A stretch of 64,000 nt of DNA from Myxocyprinus asiaticus (taxonomy: Eukaryota > Chordata > Actinopteri > Cypriniformes > Catostomidae): NCBI RefSeq assembly GCF_019703515.2, contig NC_059374.1, positions 12,493,745 through 12,557,744 on the forward strand. Direction: 5' to 3'. Position numbers and translations under genes: made by a program. Positions 60,701 through 62,026 of this stretch are shown here, piece after piece. Each line of letters opens with the position of its first letter. The stretch's first letter is position 1. A model generated the notes under the pieces. It was not told the origin of the DNA, ran no database searches, and saw only the letters and a list, made by a program, of their open reading frames with translations.

Positions 60701-62026
60701 GTAATTAAATGTGAAAGTAAACAAAACAAACAAAGTGCTGGAAACTATTTGGCAAGAAATGTATCATTTATCAGTTAATTATAAAAAAACAAAAACATTC
60801 CTGCCAGCTTCTACTGCACAACAAAGAAGGGCAAGGCAGGAGTCCACTGTTCGATAAACCTGGTGCAATCGCTGACATTAGGTCACTCAAGGATGAATGA
60901 TGGTGAAGTGGAGAGGACAACAACACTGGCTGTGACGTCCAAACCCACGTCACCGGTATGGGTCTCAAATCAGATGGAGAGGTAGGCTCTGCTCATCAGA
61001 GTACCACTTGTTCAATGAGTCAGTCTTCCATTGAGCTTTTGTTAAAGCACCACTGATGACACATCTGTCTCAGAGATGAGCGGGAGAACTGATCTATTTC
61101 AGCAGAGAAGGGGTCCTGATCTGAAAGACTCTAGCAGGAAGTCATTTGACTGGCTGGTTGTAAAATATACACACCCTTGCTCGGCTCTAGATGGTCCTTC
61201 ACTCCCGAGCGCTCCGTGATTATGTGTTCCTCATGAGAGGATACGGAACGGGGTGAGTCACATCGAAGACGCAGATGAACCATGATTAATGTCATATTGA
61301 GAGCATCGAGAAGTGCAATTTGCTATCAGTCAACAGGTAGAACAAACACAGGGAAATTTCAAAGTCCACAAAATGTCGTAGTTCCATTCTAAAACAGTCA
61401 ATATGACATAAGACAAATACTAAACCAAAACTTAATGCCCACGCAAGAAACAAAAATGTTTGCTTTTCTATGATAACACCATCGCAAAGGAAAAATTTGG
61501 TGGTCTAAAGACTATTCAGTGAAACAGACCAGAATGTGTCGAAGAGAGTTTAGTTTCAGGTGCCAATTGTAAGCAGAACTGTAAATCTTTTTCTCAAAAG
61601 TGTTAAACTCTCAAAGCCTACAAGTAAAACAGTGCAAATAATGTGCCATGCCAAGAGTAACAGGAACACTCAGCTCTCGCTTCAGCCGAGGGTAAAGAAC
61701 TGACAGTCCTTCCAGACGTAAAAACCAACTGAACGCAAGGACCTCGACCCCAACCACAAATCAACTGTGATCAGCTTTCTAATGCCTCATTTTTAAAATC
61801 CAACAGCAGCAGTCTCAATCAAGAACCATAAGCAAATAACGCCATATGAGAAGACACAAACTTAAAACTAGCACTGCGTTCTTTTTACCAGCATGCATCT
61901 TGCAGGAAATAAACTTGGTTGCAAGCGCGTTTCATTTACCTCAGACTTGTAGTTGAAGTCACAGTTATAGCGTCTAAACTCCCACAGCTTGGGGCTCCAA
62001 CTAAAGGTCTCCCCTAGCACAGCCAT
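60..62026 (-). CDS. fndc3a: fndc3a gene, 5' half (16 coding exons, 642 codons; continues off the left edge)
   Basis: FNDC3A is a membrane-anchored protein of the secretory/vesicular system with many fibronectin III domains. In mouse it is needed for spermatid adhesion and in zebrafish for fin-fold matrix. Seen here on the minus strand: join of 60-178, 255-338, 616-754, 3640-3726, 4010-4184, 4383-4507, 4922-4975, 5060-5198, 7610-7669, 7920-8089, 18100-18158, 19031-19252, 21635-21887, 23290-23366, 58804-58879, 61940-62026. Approximate residues: 30-80 [12 protein letters not shown] and [18 protein letters not shown] blocks; 97-150 His/Pro-rich; 179-197 [19 protein letters not shown]; 259-355 FN3-1; 361-451 FN3-2; 455-548 FN3-3; 551 onward FN3-4. 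The paralogue fndc3b is less likely, because EENGVRRV and [14 protein letters not shown] match 3A. Missing here: later FN3 domains and the C-terminal anchor. All phases agree and no exon carries a stop. Confidence 0.95.
255..338 (-). CDS. fndc3a: fndc3a exon 15 (FN3-4)
   Basis: 84 bp encoding (D)[20 protein letters not shown] then LSGTFQP. The WDPPKDNGG core spans the exon 14/15 junction exactly as in mammals. Acceptor CTTTTAG, donor GTATTGTG. It leaves one base for exon 16. Confidence 0.92.
616..754 (-). CDS. fndc3a: fndc3a exon 14 (end of FN3-3, start of FN3-4)
   Basis: 139 bp encoding [20 protein letters not shown], then [20 protein letters not shown] and FRLTW. VIAYNxEGKSNPS is diagnostic for FNDC3A FN3-3. 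The donor GTCAGT leaves one G, which joins AT of exon 15 to make Asp. Confidence 0.93.
1421..3553. repeat. 2.1-kb GACA/GAAA-type simple repeat with (CA)n tail
   Basis: About 2.1 kb in the intron between exons 13 and 14 is built of GACAGACAGAAA-like purine-rich units, almost free of T on the + strand, and ends in a short CA run. Units vary slightly and longer blocks recur, such as stretches with 'acataaagaaacaaaaagaag'-type spacers, so it has higher-order structure. On the transcribed strand it is TGTC/TTTC, with open frames of up to 779 codons made of Cys, Leu, Ser, Val and Phe only. These frames are a consequence of composition. Confidence 0.95.
3640..3726 (-). CDS. fndc3a: fndc3a exon 13 (FN3-3)
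   Basis: 87 bp encoding [20 protein letters not shown] then [15 protein letters not shown]-like and VRNLRRST-Y-F motifs of FN3-3 are present. It is a phase 0-0 exon. Just downstream on the transcript the intron runs into a 2.1-kb GACA/TGTC repeat, which begins within about 85 nt of the donor. Confidence 0.92.
4010..4184 (-). CDS. fndc3a: fndc3a exon 12 (end of FN3-2, start of FN3-3)
   Basis: 175 bp encoding [20 protein letters not shown], then [14 protein letters not shown] and [14 protein letters not shown]. The ISY-x-LEMEEE motif is nearly identical to mammalian FNDC3A FN3-3. Acceptor CTGTAG, donor GTGAGTGC. Ends in phase 0. Confidence 0.93.
4383..4507 (-). CDS. fndc3a: fndc3a exon 11 (FN3-2, second half)
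   Basis: 125 bp encoding [20 protein letters not shown], then [20 protein letters not shown]. The L-x-P-A-x-x-Y-x-F-R-L-A-A-x-N pattern is the F-G strand of FN3-2. Acceptor TGAACAG, donor GTGTGTAT. Ends in phase 2. Confidence 0.93.
4922..4975 (-). CDS. fndc3a: fndc3a exon 10 (FN3-2)
   Basis: 54 bp encoding [24 protein letters not shown] and the Y-x-L-x-W-D/E core strand are typical of FN3-2 in this family. It is a phase 0-0 exon that could be skipped without a frameshift, but that would break the FN3 fold. Confidence 0.93.
5060..5198 (-). CDS. fndc3a: fndc3a exon 9 (end of FN3-1, start of FN3-2)
   Basis: 139 bp encoding [20 protein letters not shown] then [14 protein letters not shown] and [18 protein letters not shown] closes FN3-1, and the Pro-rich linker plus LQW opens FN3-2. 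Two Cys residues (MCNC) stand where mammals have AEYNS. Acceptor TGTTCAG, donor GTACGGGG. Ends in phase 0. Confidence 0.93.
5260..5510. mobile_element. MITE fragment (one terminus)
   Basis: It begins TTAAAGGAACAGTTTACC and contains the 'tggcttcagaagacttggaa' body also found at about 54,175 in the complete MITE at 53,930-54,424. Only one terminal repeat is present, so this is a truncated copy. Confidence 0.6.
5511..7545. repeat. 77-bp minisatellite and its AT-rich flank
   Basis: About 16-18 diverged units of 76-77 bp from roughly 6,002 on share the pattern 'ttgattcactaaaaagaacc', 'ggttcataagagtcatt' and 'gggaatcggactacc'. A SINE interrupts the array at 6,444-6,852. The unit carrying the variant 'accagcacataaga' recurs at about 6,181 and 7,256, with matching neighbours, which suggests higher-order duplication. 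5,511-6,000 is AT-rich and also starts like a dispersed repeat ('agggatggggtttgaaaag'). Confidence 0.85.
6444..6852 (+). mobile_element. tRNA-derived SINE, copy 1
   Basis: The tRNA-like head is GGGTAGCTCAG (A box) and GAGTTCGAA (B box). A long body follows (AGCCAGGTCTCCTAAGCAAC, GATAAGATGCGCGGACTGAC) with the tail 'ccaaattggaaaaaaataaa'. It is inserted in the minisatellite between imperfect duplications 'taaaatgaactgg' (6,431-6,443) and 'taaaatttaactgg' (6,853-6,866). Confidence 0.9.
7610..7669 (-). CDS. fndc3a: fndc3a exon 8 (FN3-1, middle)
   Basis: 60 bp encoding [20 protein letters not shown]: the L-x-P-x-T-x-Y core of an FN3 E-F strand. It starts after phase 2 and ends in phase 2 (split Arg). 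The 77-bp minisatellite begins about 65 bp beyond the donor. Confidence 0.92.
7920..8089 (-). CDS. fndc3a: fndc3a exon 7 (FN3-1, first half)
   Basis: 170 bp encoding [16 protein letters not shown], an acidic insert, then [25 protein letters not shown] followed by a Trp in the B strand, and GKDGKYK, are family hallmarks of the first FN3 domain. Acceptor ATCCTCAG, donor GTGAGAGG. Ends in phase 2. Confidence 0.93.
8090..8965. other. Intronic DNA, no gene; contains a strong hairpin
   Basis: No coding exon is recognisable. The only structure I see is the nested inverted repeat at 8,537-8,677, listed separately. Confidence 0.7.
8537..8677. repeat. Nested palindrome (about 140 nt hairpin)
   Basis: Outer arms: 'gttttgcattctca' near 8,539 and its complement 'tgagaatgcaaaac' at 8,663-8,676, plus 'ggcactata' and 'tatagtgcc'. 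Inner arms: 'gtaaactgtcttct' (8,588-8,601) and 'agaagacagtttac' (8,616-8,629), 14 bp and perfect, with a 14-nt loop. It is probably a very small MITE. A miRNA-like precursor is possible but unsupported. Confidence 0.75.
8969..11431. mobile_element. Dispersed DNA-transposon-like repeat with TGTTTACATG ends, split by a piggyBac insertion
   Basis: The left end 'gactatgtttacatggacac' and right end 'gtgcatgtaaacagtcac' are inverted. Related inverted fragments lie at 44,115-44,290 and near 46,430-46,510. The body has no coding capacity that I recognise. It is interrupted at a TTAA by the element at 9,585-11,312. Confidence 0.6.
9585..11312 (+). mobile_element. Non-autonomous piggyBac-type element
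   Basis: It is flanked by TTAA (9,581-9,584) on the left and a decayed TAAA on the right. The termini 'cctctggggtc' and 'gaccccagagg' are inverted. At 9,963-10,130 a short frame contains [20 protein letters not shown], resembling the acidic N-terminus of piggyBac transposases. The catalytic domain is absent. A dispersed fish repeat ('ggatcatgtgacactgaag', ending '...aaacggtagtgta') occupies about 10,487-10,745. Confidence 0.7.
11578..12009. mobile_element. MITE with GGCACGGTCACAT-type inverted ends
   Basis: The left end 'ttaaaggcacggtcacat' and right end 'cgatgcgaccgcaccttaa' are imperfect inverted repeats. 432 bp, with no coding potential. A (TA)n microsatellite follows at 12,012-12,050. 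Confidence 0.6.
12010..13260. other. AT-rich intronic DNA, no gene
   Basis: A (TA)n tract at 12,012-12,050 and a short fragment 'ttagttcacccaaaaatta' near 12,202 like the end of the MITE at 53,930. I see nothing else. Confidence 0.6.
13261..13686 (+). mobile_element. tRNA-derived SINE, copy 2
   Basis: The head is GGGCCTGGGTAGCTCAGCGA with GTTCGAATCC as B box. The body is the same as copy 1, and the tail is 'attggggagaaaagggaga'. Short imperfect 'catgg' sequences flank it. Confidence 0.92.
13687..15680. other. Intronic DNA without recognised gene; poly-G tract
   Basis: No exon is seen. A homopolymer of about 20 G lies near 15,349-15,368. The stretch 14,930-15,180 is of balanced composition and not obviously repetitive; it may hold conserved noncoding sequence, but this is untested. 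Confidence 0.5.
15681..16110 (-). mobile_element. tRNA-derived SINE, copy 3
   Basis: Reverse-oriented full-length copy that ends GAGCTACCCAGGCCCCC. Flanked by 'gcaacaaatt' (15,671-15,680) and 'gcaacaactt' (16,111-16,120), a 10-bp target-site duplication with one mismatch. Confidence 0.92.
16790..18010. mobile_element. Fold-back repeat with interleaved inverted arms
   Basis: Arm A (16,945-17,004, 'aaacttgccgcaaattt') pairs with A' (17,102-17,161, 'aaatttgcggcaagttt'), about 59 nt each. Arm B (17,058-17,087, 'ctgcagcaaacctttggc') pairs with B' (17,203-17,231). The order is A-B-A'-B'. Further pieces ('tttgcatgtgaaaatat', 'tttgccagaactctaga') lie at 17,808-17,880 after a nested element. No coding. 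Confidence 0.6.
17280..17787. mobile_element. hAT-type MITE, copy 1 (nested)
   Basis: The ends 'tagggctgtcaat' and 'atcgacagcccta' are inverted. It is flanked by T-rich duplications resembling 'ttattttt'. It shares the internal 'gaggggctttctcagcaaat' with the copy at 39,621-40,319. Confidence 0.7.
18100..18158 (-). CDS. fndc3a: fndc3a exon 6 (acidic linker before FN3-1)
   Basis: 59 bp encoding (E)[19 protein letters not shown], aligned with the EEKDEETKAFEALLSNIVKP region of mammalian FNDC3A. A run of 19 T on the transcribed strand (positions 18,165-18,183) precedes the GCCCAG acceptor. The donor is GTAAGGGG. It ends in phase 0. Confidence 0.92.
18160..18620. promoter_or_regulatory. Candidate conserved noncoding stretch (weak)
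   Basis: A non-repetitive stretch next to exon 6, rich in TAAT/ATTA cores (for example 'ccattaatggattaatag') and of balanced GC. It has no ORF and no TE signature that I recognise. This is inference only. Confidence 0.25.
19031..19252 (-). CDS. fndc3a: fndc3a exon 5 (Lys-rich segment with poly-Gly)
   Basis: 222 bp. It reads [20 protein letters not shown] and then [13 protein letters not shown], a charged, probably helical segment that FNDC3A shares. A run of nine glycines follows (GGA/GGT codons), then a Ser/Pro stretch with SPPPSPQK. The poly-Gly has no counterpart in the mammalian protein as I know it and looks like trinucleotide expansion. The donor GGGG/GTAAGGGC was chosen because it ends in phase 1, as exon 6 requires. 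The frame stays open about 40 codons beyond, so a longer form is possible. Confidence 0.88.
19815..20115 (+). mobile_element. LINE-like 3' tail fragment
   Basis: It contains 'gagcctggtttctccaaagg', 'cttgctcactgggggccta' and 'gtgaaaagcgctatacac', a common 3'-terminal sequence of dispersed fish retroelements. No reverse transcriptase is present. Confidence 0.5.
20205..20345. repeat. TATCGGC-type dispersed repeat with (TA)n
   Basis: 'atcggctgataccgataatg' and 'caaatatcagccgaattatt' form an imperfect palindromic repeat of a family common in fish. A (TA)n tract lies at about 20,301-20,326. Confidence 0.5.
20672..21264. mobile_element. MITE with 24-bp inverted ends
   Basis: The left end 'taggctacgtccacattaat' and right end 'attaatgtggacgtggcctta' are inverted with few mismatches. 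The subterminal parts repeat 'gcgttttcgttttc' motifs in both orientations. About 590 bp, no coding. Confidence 0.75.
21265..21634. other. Intronic DNA, nothing recognised
   Basis: AT-rich intron downstream of exon 4 on the transcript. No exon or repeat structure is visible. Confidence 0.5.
21635..21887 (-). CDS. fndc3a: fndc3a exon 4 (His/Pro-rich low-complexity region)
   Basis: 253 bp encoding [20 protein letters not shown], then a run of six prolines, many His/Pro pairs, and [17 protein letters not shown] near the end. EENGVRRV, a FHPG motif and GxGDM are diagnostic of FNDC3A. The region is probably disordered. On the minus strand the upstream intron carries a (TC)n tract that ends 13 nt before the exon, so the microsatellite forms the polypyrimidine tract. 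Donor GTCAGTAC; ends in phase 1. Confidence 0.93.
21901..21928. repeat. (GA)n microsatellite acting as polypyrimidine tract
   Basis: On the transcribed strand this is an uninterrupted TC run that ends about 13 nt before the exon 4 acceptor (CTCTCTGCAG). Confidence 0.9.
22212..22915 (-). mobile_element. Tc1-derived fold-back element, internally deleted
   Basis: The ends are 'gatcagccacaacattaaaa' and its complement at 22,880-22,910. The inverted arms extend about 180 bp (to about 22,395 and from about 22,735). Between the arms the minus strand keeps a Tc1 transposase N-terminus ([20 protein letters not shown], then DLLGFSR, and later [12 protein letters not shown]), with frame damage. The catalytic domain is gone. 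Confidence 0.8.
23290..23366 (-). CDS. fndc3a: fndc3a exon 3 ([18 protein letters not shown] block)
   Basis: 77 bp from acceptor CTCATACAG to donor GTGAGTCC. It completes the split Gly codon and reads [20 protein letters not shown] followed by GYVQQ, nearly identical to mammalian FNDC3A. It ends in phase 0. It also contains an in-frame ATG pair that could serve as the start of shorter isoforms. Confidence 0.93.
23925..24800 (+). repeat. Dispersed repeat family X, copy 1
   Basis: It starts 'caacagttagttctggtcct', includes 'tctgattggacgagaggc', and ends with 'tgtgatattgctttatta'. The same landmarks occur in the same order at 45,230-46,365, so this is a mobile or duplicated unit without coding capacity. 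An internal segment ('gttaaactaacagcttcagc') is itself doubled at about 24,255 and 24,465. Confidence 0.6.
24801..26486. other. Large-intron DNA, no gene recognised
   Basis: AT-rich, with no exon and no repeat structure that I can place. Confidence 0.5.
26489..28250 (+). mobile_element. Chimeric Tc1 element (two families joined)
   Basis: The left TA and terminus 'cactgcctggccaaaaaaag' belong to one Tc1 family, and the right terminus 'caaacttttggccaccagtt' with TA to another. The left part carries a decayed transposase ([44 protein letters not shown]). At about 27,470 it switches to the second family's N-terminal region ([32 protein letters not shown]). At about 27,862 that jumps to its C-terminal region ([13 protein letters not shown] ... 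[14 protein letters not shown]). Stops and frameshifts are present and it is not active. Confidence 0.8.
28457..29788. mobile_element. Non-autonomous DNA element carrying a nested SINE
   Basis: The ends 'agggtggtttcacatatagt' and 'ggcgtgaaaacgccctt' are inverted (AGGGYGxTTTCAC). Inside, the pre-insertion sequence is split by SINE copy 4. No coding. Confidence 0.5.
28943..29356 (-). mobile_element. tRNA-derived SINE, copy 4
   Basis: Reverse copy flanked by perfect 12-bp duplications 'cgattaaaattc' at 28,931-28,942 and 29,357-29,368. The body is more diverged than in copies 1-3. Confidence 0.92.
29789..30924. other. Large-intron DNA; TATCGGC-type repeat fragment
   Basis: No gene is seen. 'ctaatatttgggcattttga' and 'catttcggctgataactg' near 30,810-30,860 resemble the palindromic repeat at 20,205. 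Confidence 0.45.
30925..33440 (-). mobile_element. L1-type LINE, endonuclease deleted, decayed
   Basis: Minus strand. The 5' part encodes a short ORF1-like start ([15 protein letters not shown], 33,120-33,320). At about 33,115 it passes directly into ORF2 sequence lying between the endonuclease and the reverse transcriptase ([19 protein letters not shown], then [11 protein letters not shown]). The RT segment at 32,212-32,424 reads [20 protein letters not shown] and [15 protein letters not shown]. The C-terminal part has [20 protein letters not shown] (31,198-31,389) and [13 protein letters not shown] near 31,000. The apurinic endonuclease and most of ORF1 are missing, with many stops. Confidence 0.85.
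33800..34226 (-). mobile_element. Tc1-derived MITE, second family
   Basis: Related to the element at 22,212 ('cagtctggccattctctgtt', 'cccattctgatggttgatg'), but the outer end is 'ggtgttcctaataaagtgct'. The left end 'cctcataaagtgccag' is a decayed counterpart. The coding remnant is further deleted ([16 protein letters not shown]). It runs directly into (TA)n. Confidence 0.7.
34216..34279. repeat. (TA)n microsatellite
   Basis: About 50-60 bp of alternating TA, starting at the end of the Tc1-derived element. Confidence 0.95.
34680..34930. promoter_or_regulatory. Candidate conserved noncoding stretch (weak)
   Basis: A unique-looking, balanced-GC stretch between repeats, with TAATTGATGACTAATGACTC-like clusters. 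No ORF. Inference only. Confidence 0.22.
35485..35640 (+). mobile_element. Retroelement 3' tail (Penelope-like or LINE), fragment
   Basis: 'tgcctgacgaaggtcacatg', then 'accgaaactttgt' and 'aattgtttatttgcaag', resembles the CTGACGAAGG...CGAAAC tail of some fish retroelements. No coding. Weak call. Confidence 0.35.
35720..36040. repeat. Dispersed repeat 'gaccgatattggattttgcc'
   Basis: The segment 'ataactaaggtggtagaaaa' recurs inverted at about 53,400-53,425 ('ttttccaccaccttagttat'), showing a dispersed family. It contains A-rich tracts. Confidence 0.5.
36046..36520. mobile_element. MITE fragment and poly-A tract
   Basis: It starts 'ttaaaggtgctgtaagcgat', a typical end of a fish MITE, but the matching inverted end is not found. 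A homopolymer of about 33 A follows at 36,486-36,518. Confidence 0.4.
36560..38150. repeat. Decayed repeat with ACCGGT-rich inverted ends
   Basis: 'cacaccagtgcgatgttcac' and 'tgacaccggtattaccgc' near 36,610-36,660 face 'aatttcacaccggtgttgg' and 'aaccggtaacaccgtacacc' near 38,085-38,140. A short open frame at 36,787-37,014 lies between, but I recognise no protein. Poly-A and TA tracts at about 37,107-37,156. Confidence 0.35.
38151..39279. other. Large-intron DNA, no gene recognised
   Basis: No exon or TE structure is visible. Confidence 0.5.
39280..40525. mobile_element. MITE split by a nested hAT MITE
   Basis: 'gaggcacttacaatggacgt' (about 39,312) and 'cttccattgtaagtgcct' (about 40,350) are inverted. 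Each is preceded or followed by matching A/T-rich 'aaaaaagcaaaaatc' / 'gattttcgctttttttt'. The right part continues to 'tttctttaa' at about 40,522. The middle is interrupted at 39,621. Confidence 0.65.
39621..40319. mobile_element. hAT-type MITE, copy 2, with 8-bp target duplication
   Basis: Flanked by perfect 8-bp CTTTAAAC (39,613-39,620 and 40,320-40,327), the duplication size of hAT elements. The ends are 'cagggctgttgat' and 'atcgattgacagccata'. Same family as 17,280-17,787. No coding. Confidence 0.85.
40962..41536 (-). mobile_element. tRNA-derived SINE, copy 5, carrying an insertion
   Basis: Reverse copy that starts 'cttccaatttggaaagccc' and ends 'gagctacccaggcccc'. It is split by 190 bp of foreign DNA (41,070-41,259), and part of the body next to the insertion is deleted. 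Confidence 0.88.
41070..41259. mobile_element. Unidentified 190-bp insert, copy 1
   Basis: Begins 'ctgacgcttgagtgattgga' and ends 'tttctctctctttc'. Flanked by a 9-bp direct repeat CTCCGCTTC (41,061-41,069 and 41,260-41,268), as expected for a target-site duplication. No clear terminal inverted repeats. Confidence 0.65.
41593..41786. repeat. Unidentified 190-bp segment, copy 2
   Basis: Nearly identical to 41,070-41,259 in the same orientation, with a 3-bp insertion ('gacaacaagtc') and a few substitutions, but in non-SINE flanks. It continues into unique sequence ('ggcatcttgctgatgc'). Confidence 0.75.
42767..43929 (+). mobile_element. Sleeping Beauty-type Tc1 element, internally deleted
   Basis: TA-flanked. 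The left end 'gagttgaagtcagaagtgaa' has an inner direct repeat 'cagtgggtcagaagtttaca' at 42,964, the IR/DR arrangement of this group. The right end is 'gtgtatgtaaacttatgact'. The transposase fragment has an N-terminal HTH region, then WSNETKI (Asp changed to Asn at the first catalytic position, and a stop directly after), [20 protein letters not shown] and [20 protein letters not shown]. It breaks at SARKLI and joins right-end sequence, so the catalytic C-terminus and inner right repeat are lost. Confidence 0.88.
43930..44112. repeat. Fragment of the palindromic-alternating repeat
   Basis: 'catgtcaacctatagg', 'tcagcctataggcaaataat' and 'gagtctcaaatgagtgataa' match the units at 50,340-50,890. 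Its left half (42,690-42,766) lies on the other side of the Tc1 element. Confidence 0.7.
44115..44290. mobile_element. Fragment of the TGTTTACATG repeat (inverted)
   Basis: 'gtgtttacatgaaattatga' to 'cacacccaggtttctcccgg' matches, in reverse, both flanks of the piggyBac insertion at 9,581 and so represents the empty site. Confidence 0.65.
44298..45226 (+). mobile_element. Tc1-type element with DD36E spacing, 5'-truncated
   Basis: The best open part (44,736-45,284) reads GNVLL-like / [19 protein letters not shown] and [17 protein letters not shown]. Between the Asp of QQDNA and the Glu of PVEH I count 36 residues, which places it with the DD36E group rather than DD34E. The upstream part (44,420-44,700) has [17 protein letters not shown] in a second frame. 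The right end reads 'caggtggtcatgatgttttg'. Several frameshifts; the left end is missing. Confidence 0.72.
45230..46365 (+). repeat. Dispersed repeat family X, copy 2
   Basis: 'caacagttagttcctgtcct', 'tctgattggacgagagatg', then 'tgacctgtggccgaatcac' and 'tgtgatattgcttaattata'. The order and orientation are the same as at 23,925-24,800, and it is about 260 bp longer. It includes (CT)n at about 45,898-45,923 and (CA)n at about 45,940-45,990. Confidence 0.6.
46532..47134 (+). mobile_element. Solo LTR of an LTR retrotransposon
   Basis: Begins TGTCAGAATCCAG, ends CGTGACA (TGTCA/TGACA termini) and is flanked by 5-bp AATAT (46,527-46,531 and 47,135-47,139). It contains a TATTTAA box at 46,879-46,885 and AATAAA at 47,078-47,083. 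The first about 136 bp is tandemly repeated in diverged form from 46,668. Probably Ty3/Gypsy-type. No internal coding region remains. Confidence 0.82.
47135..47230. repeat. Fragment of the palindromic-alternating repeat
   Basis: 'attccctttgtttcttcaca', 'ttgtttgcctacaggcgga' and 'catcaaagaatccattag' match about 50,693-50,765. Confidence 0.65.
47390..47860 (+). mobile_element. tRNA-derived SINE, copy 6, perfect 16-bp target duplication
   Basis: Flanked by 'gaaattaactgactca' at 47,374-47,389 and 47,861-47,876, with no mismatch. The B-box arm is locally duplicated ('gttcgctagttcgctagttc'). The A-rich tail follows a run of C. The perfect duplication suggests a relatively recent insertion. Confidence 0.94.
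47877..50290. other. Large-intron DNA, no gene; (CT)n at 48,752-48,782
   Basis: No exon is recognised. There is a fragment 'cattgtgaatttttgaaaca' near 49,208, like the start of the palindromic array. Confidence 0.5.
50291..50895. repeat. Palindromic-alternating repeat array
   Basis: About seven units. 'tttgatgtcaacctataggc' occurs direct near 50,358, 50,430, 50,558, 50,627 (variant) and 50,830 (variant), and as its complement 'gcctacaagctgacatcaaa' near 50,512, 50,727 and 50,790. Between them lies 'gtttagtcycaaatgagtga'. Fragments flank TEs at 42,690-44,112 and 47,135. Confidence 0.75.
51940..52045. repeat. GGTTGCTAGG-type minisatellite
   Basis: Tandem diverged units of 'gtggttgccagggcgttgct', common in fish introns. 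Confidence 0.7.
52390..52610. repeat. Dispersed repeat Y, copy 1
   Basis: 'ctggtgaagaactacactat', 'aaagatccacccatcagaga', 'gtttctatactcataatcaa'. It matches 55,975-56,225 in the same order. Confidence 0.65.
52829..53460. repeat. hAT-like end fragment and adjoining dispersed repeat
   Basis: 'agagctgtcagaattaacgc' with many GCGTTAACGC-type palindromes resembles one end of a hAT-derived fish family; no matching right end is found. From about 53,345 it abuts the repeat that is also at 35,720 (inverted). Confidence 0.5.
53930..54424. mobile_element. MITE with AGTTCACCCAAAAATG ends
   Basis: The left end 'ggaatagttcaaccaaaaat' and right end 'atttttgggtgaactattct' are inverted. The body contains 'ttcagaagacttggaatata'. 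About 495 bp, noncoding. Confidence 0.8.
54425..55974. other. Large-intron DNA, no gene recognised
   Basis: No exon or clear repeat, apart from short A- or T-rich tracts. Confidence 0.5.
55975..56225. repeat. Dispersed repeat Y, copy 2
   Basis: 'ctggtgaagaattacactac', 'atccaccaatcagagaatc', 'gtttctatacttcgaatcaa'. About 3.6 kb from copy 1, in direct orientation. Confidence 0.65.
56548..57303. mobile_element. MITE with TTAA target duplication (piggyBac-like)
   Basis: TTAA at 56,544-56,547 and 57,304-57,307. The ends 'agtgcacctattatggtttt' and 'aaaccataataggtgctct' are inverted. 756 bp, with no transposase. The TTAA duplication suggests mobilisation by piggyBac-type enzymes. Confidence 0.82.
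57375..57560. repeat. Repeat Z, copy 1 (3'-side of exon 2)
   Basis: 'ctggttagaacacg', 'cttgttctcatctaaaacat', 'gtggtacctctagtgtcatc'. About 190 bp, shared with 60,173-60,373 in direct orientation. Confidence 0.75.
57590..58250. promoter_or_regulatory. Candidate conserved noncoding stretch (weak)
   Basis: Unique, balanced-GC sequence, 550 bp and more from exon 2, without TE landmarks and with homeodomain-like ATCAATAG/TAATC cores. Inference only. Confidence 0.22.
58336..58361. repeat. Poly-T tract
   Basis: About 24 consecutive T. Confidence 0.9.
58804..58879 (-). CDS. fndc3a: fndc3a exon 2 ([12 protein letters not shown] block)
   Basis: 76 bp between acceptor TCTCATCAG and donor GTAAGACC. 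It encodes [20 protein letters not shown] and then FQCIT, the most conserved N-terminal block shared by FNDC3A and FNDC3B. It starts in phase 0 and ends after the first base of a Gly codon. It stands alone between a 3.1-kb intron on one side and a 35.4-kb intron on the other. Confidence 0.93.
59040..59215. repeat. GCTGGTC-type minisatellite
   Basis: Diverged 'gctggtctggtcaagcaggt'-like units in both orientations ('accagctaagaccagctcc'), a pattern typical of cyprinid introns. Confidence 0.75.
60173..60373. repeat. Repeat Z, copy 2 (5'-side of exon 2)
   Basis: 'ctggttagaacatgg', 'ttgttctcatctaaaacata', 'ctgtcatcttcatacaggtg'. Direct copy of 57,375-57,560, so the pair brackets exon 2. Confidence 0.75.
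60385..61939. other. Intron 1 DNA, no further exon seen
   Basis: Mostly unique-looking sequence between the candidate first exon and exon 2. I found no in-phase exon with canonical borders. Confidence 0.5.
61940..62026 (-). CDS. fndc3a: fndc3a candidate first coding exon (29 codons)
   Basis: The ATG complements 62,024-62,026, with A at -3 and G at +4, a good Kozak context. It opens a frame starting [17 protein letters not shown] and ending NYKSE, followed by a GAG/GTAAAT donor. It ends in phase 0, exactly what exon 2 needs. The peptide does not resemble the MAEHPPLL start I know for the long mammalian form, so this would be an alternative N-terminus. The frame stays open for 20 codons upstream with another ATG, so the start could lie slightly further 5'. 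No acceptor-like site was needed. Splicing support would settle it. Confidence 0.6.
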
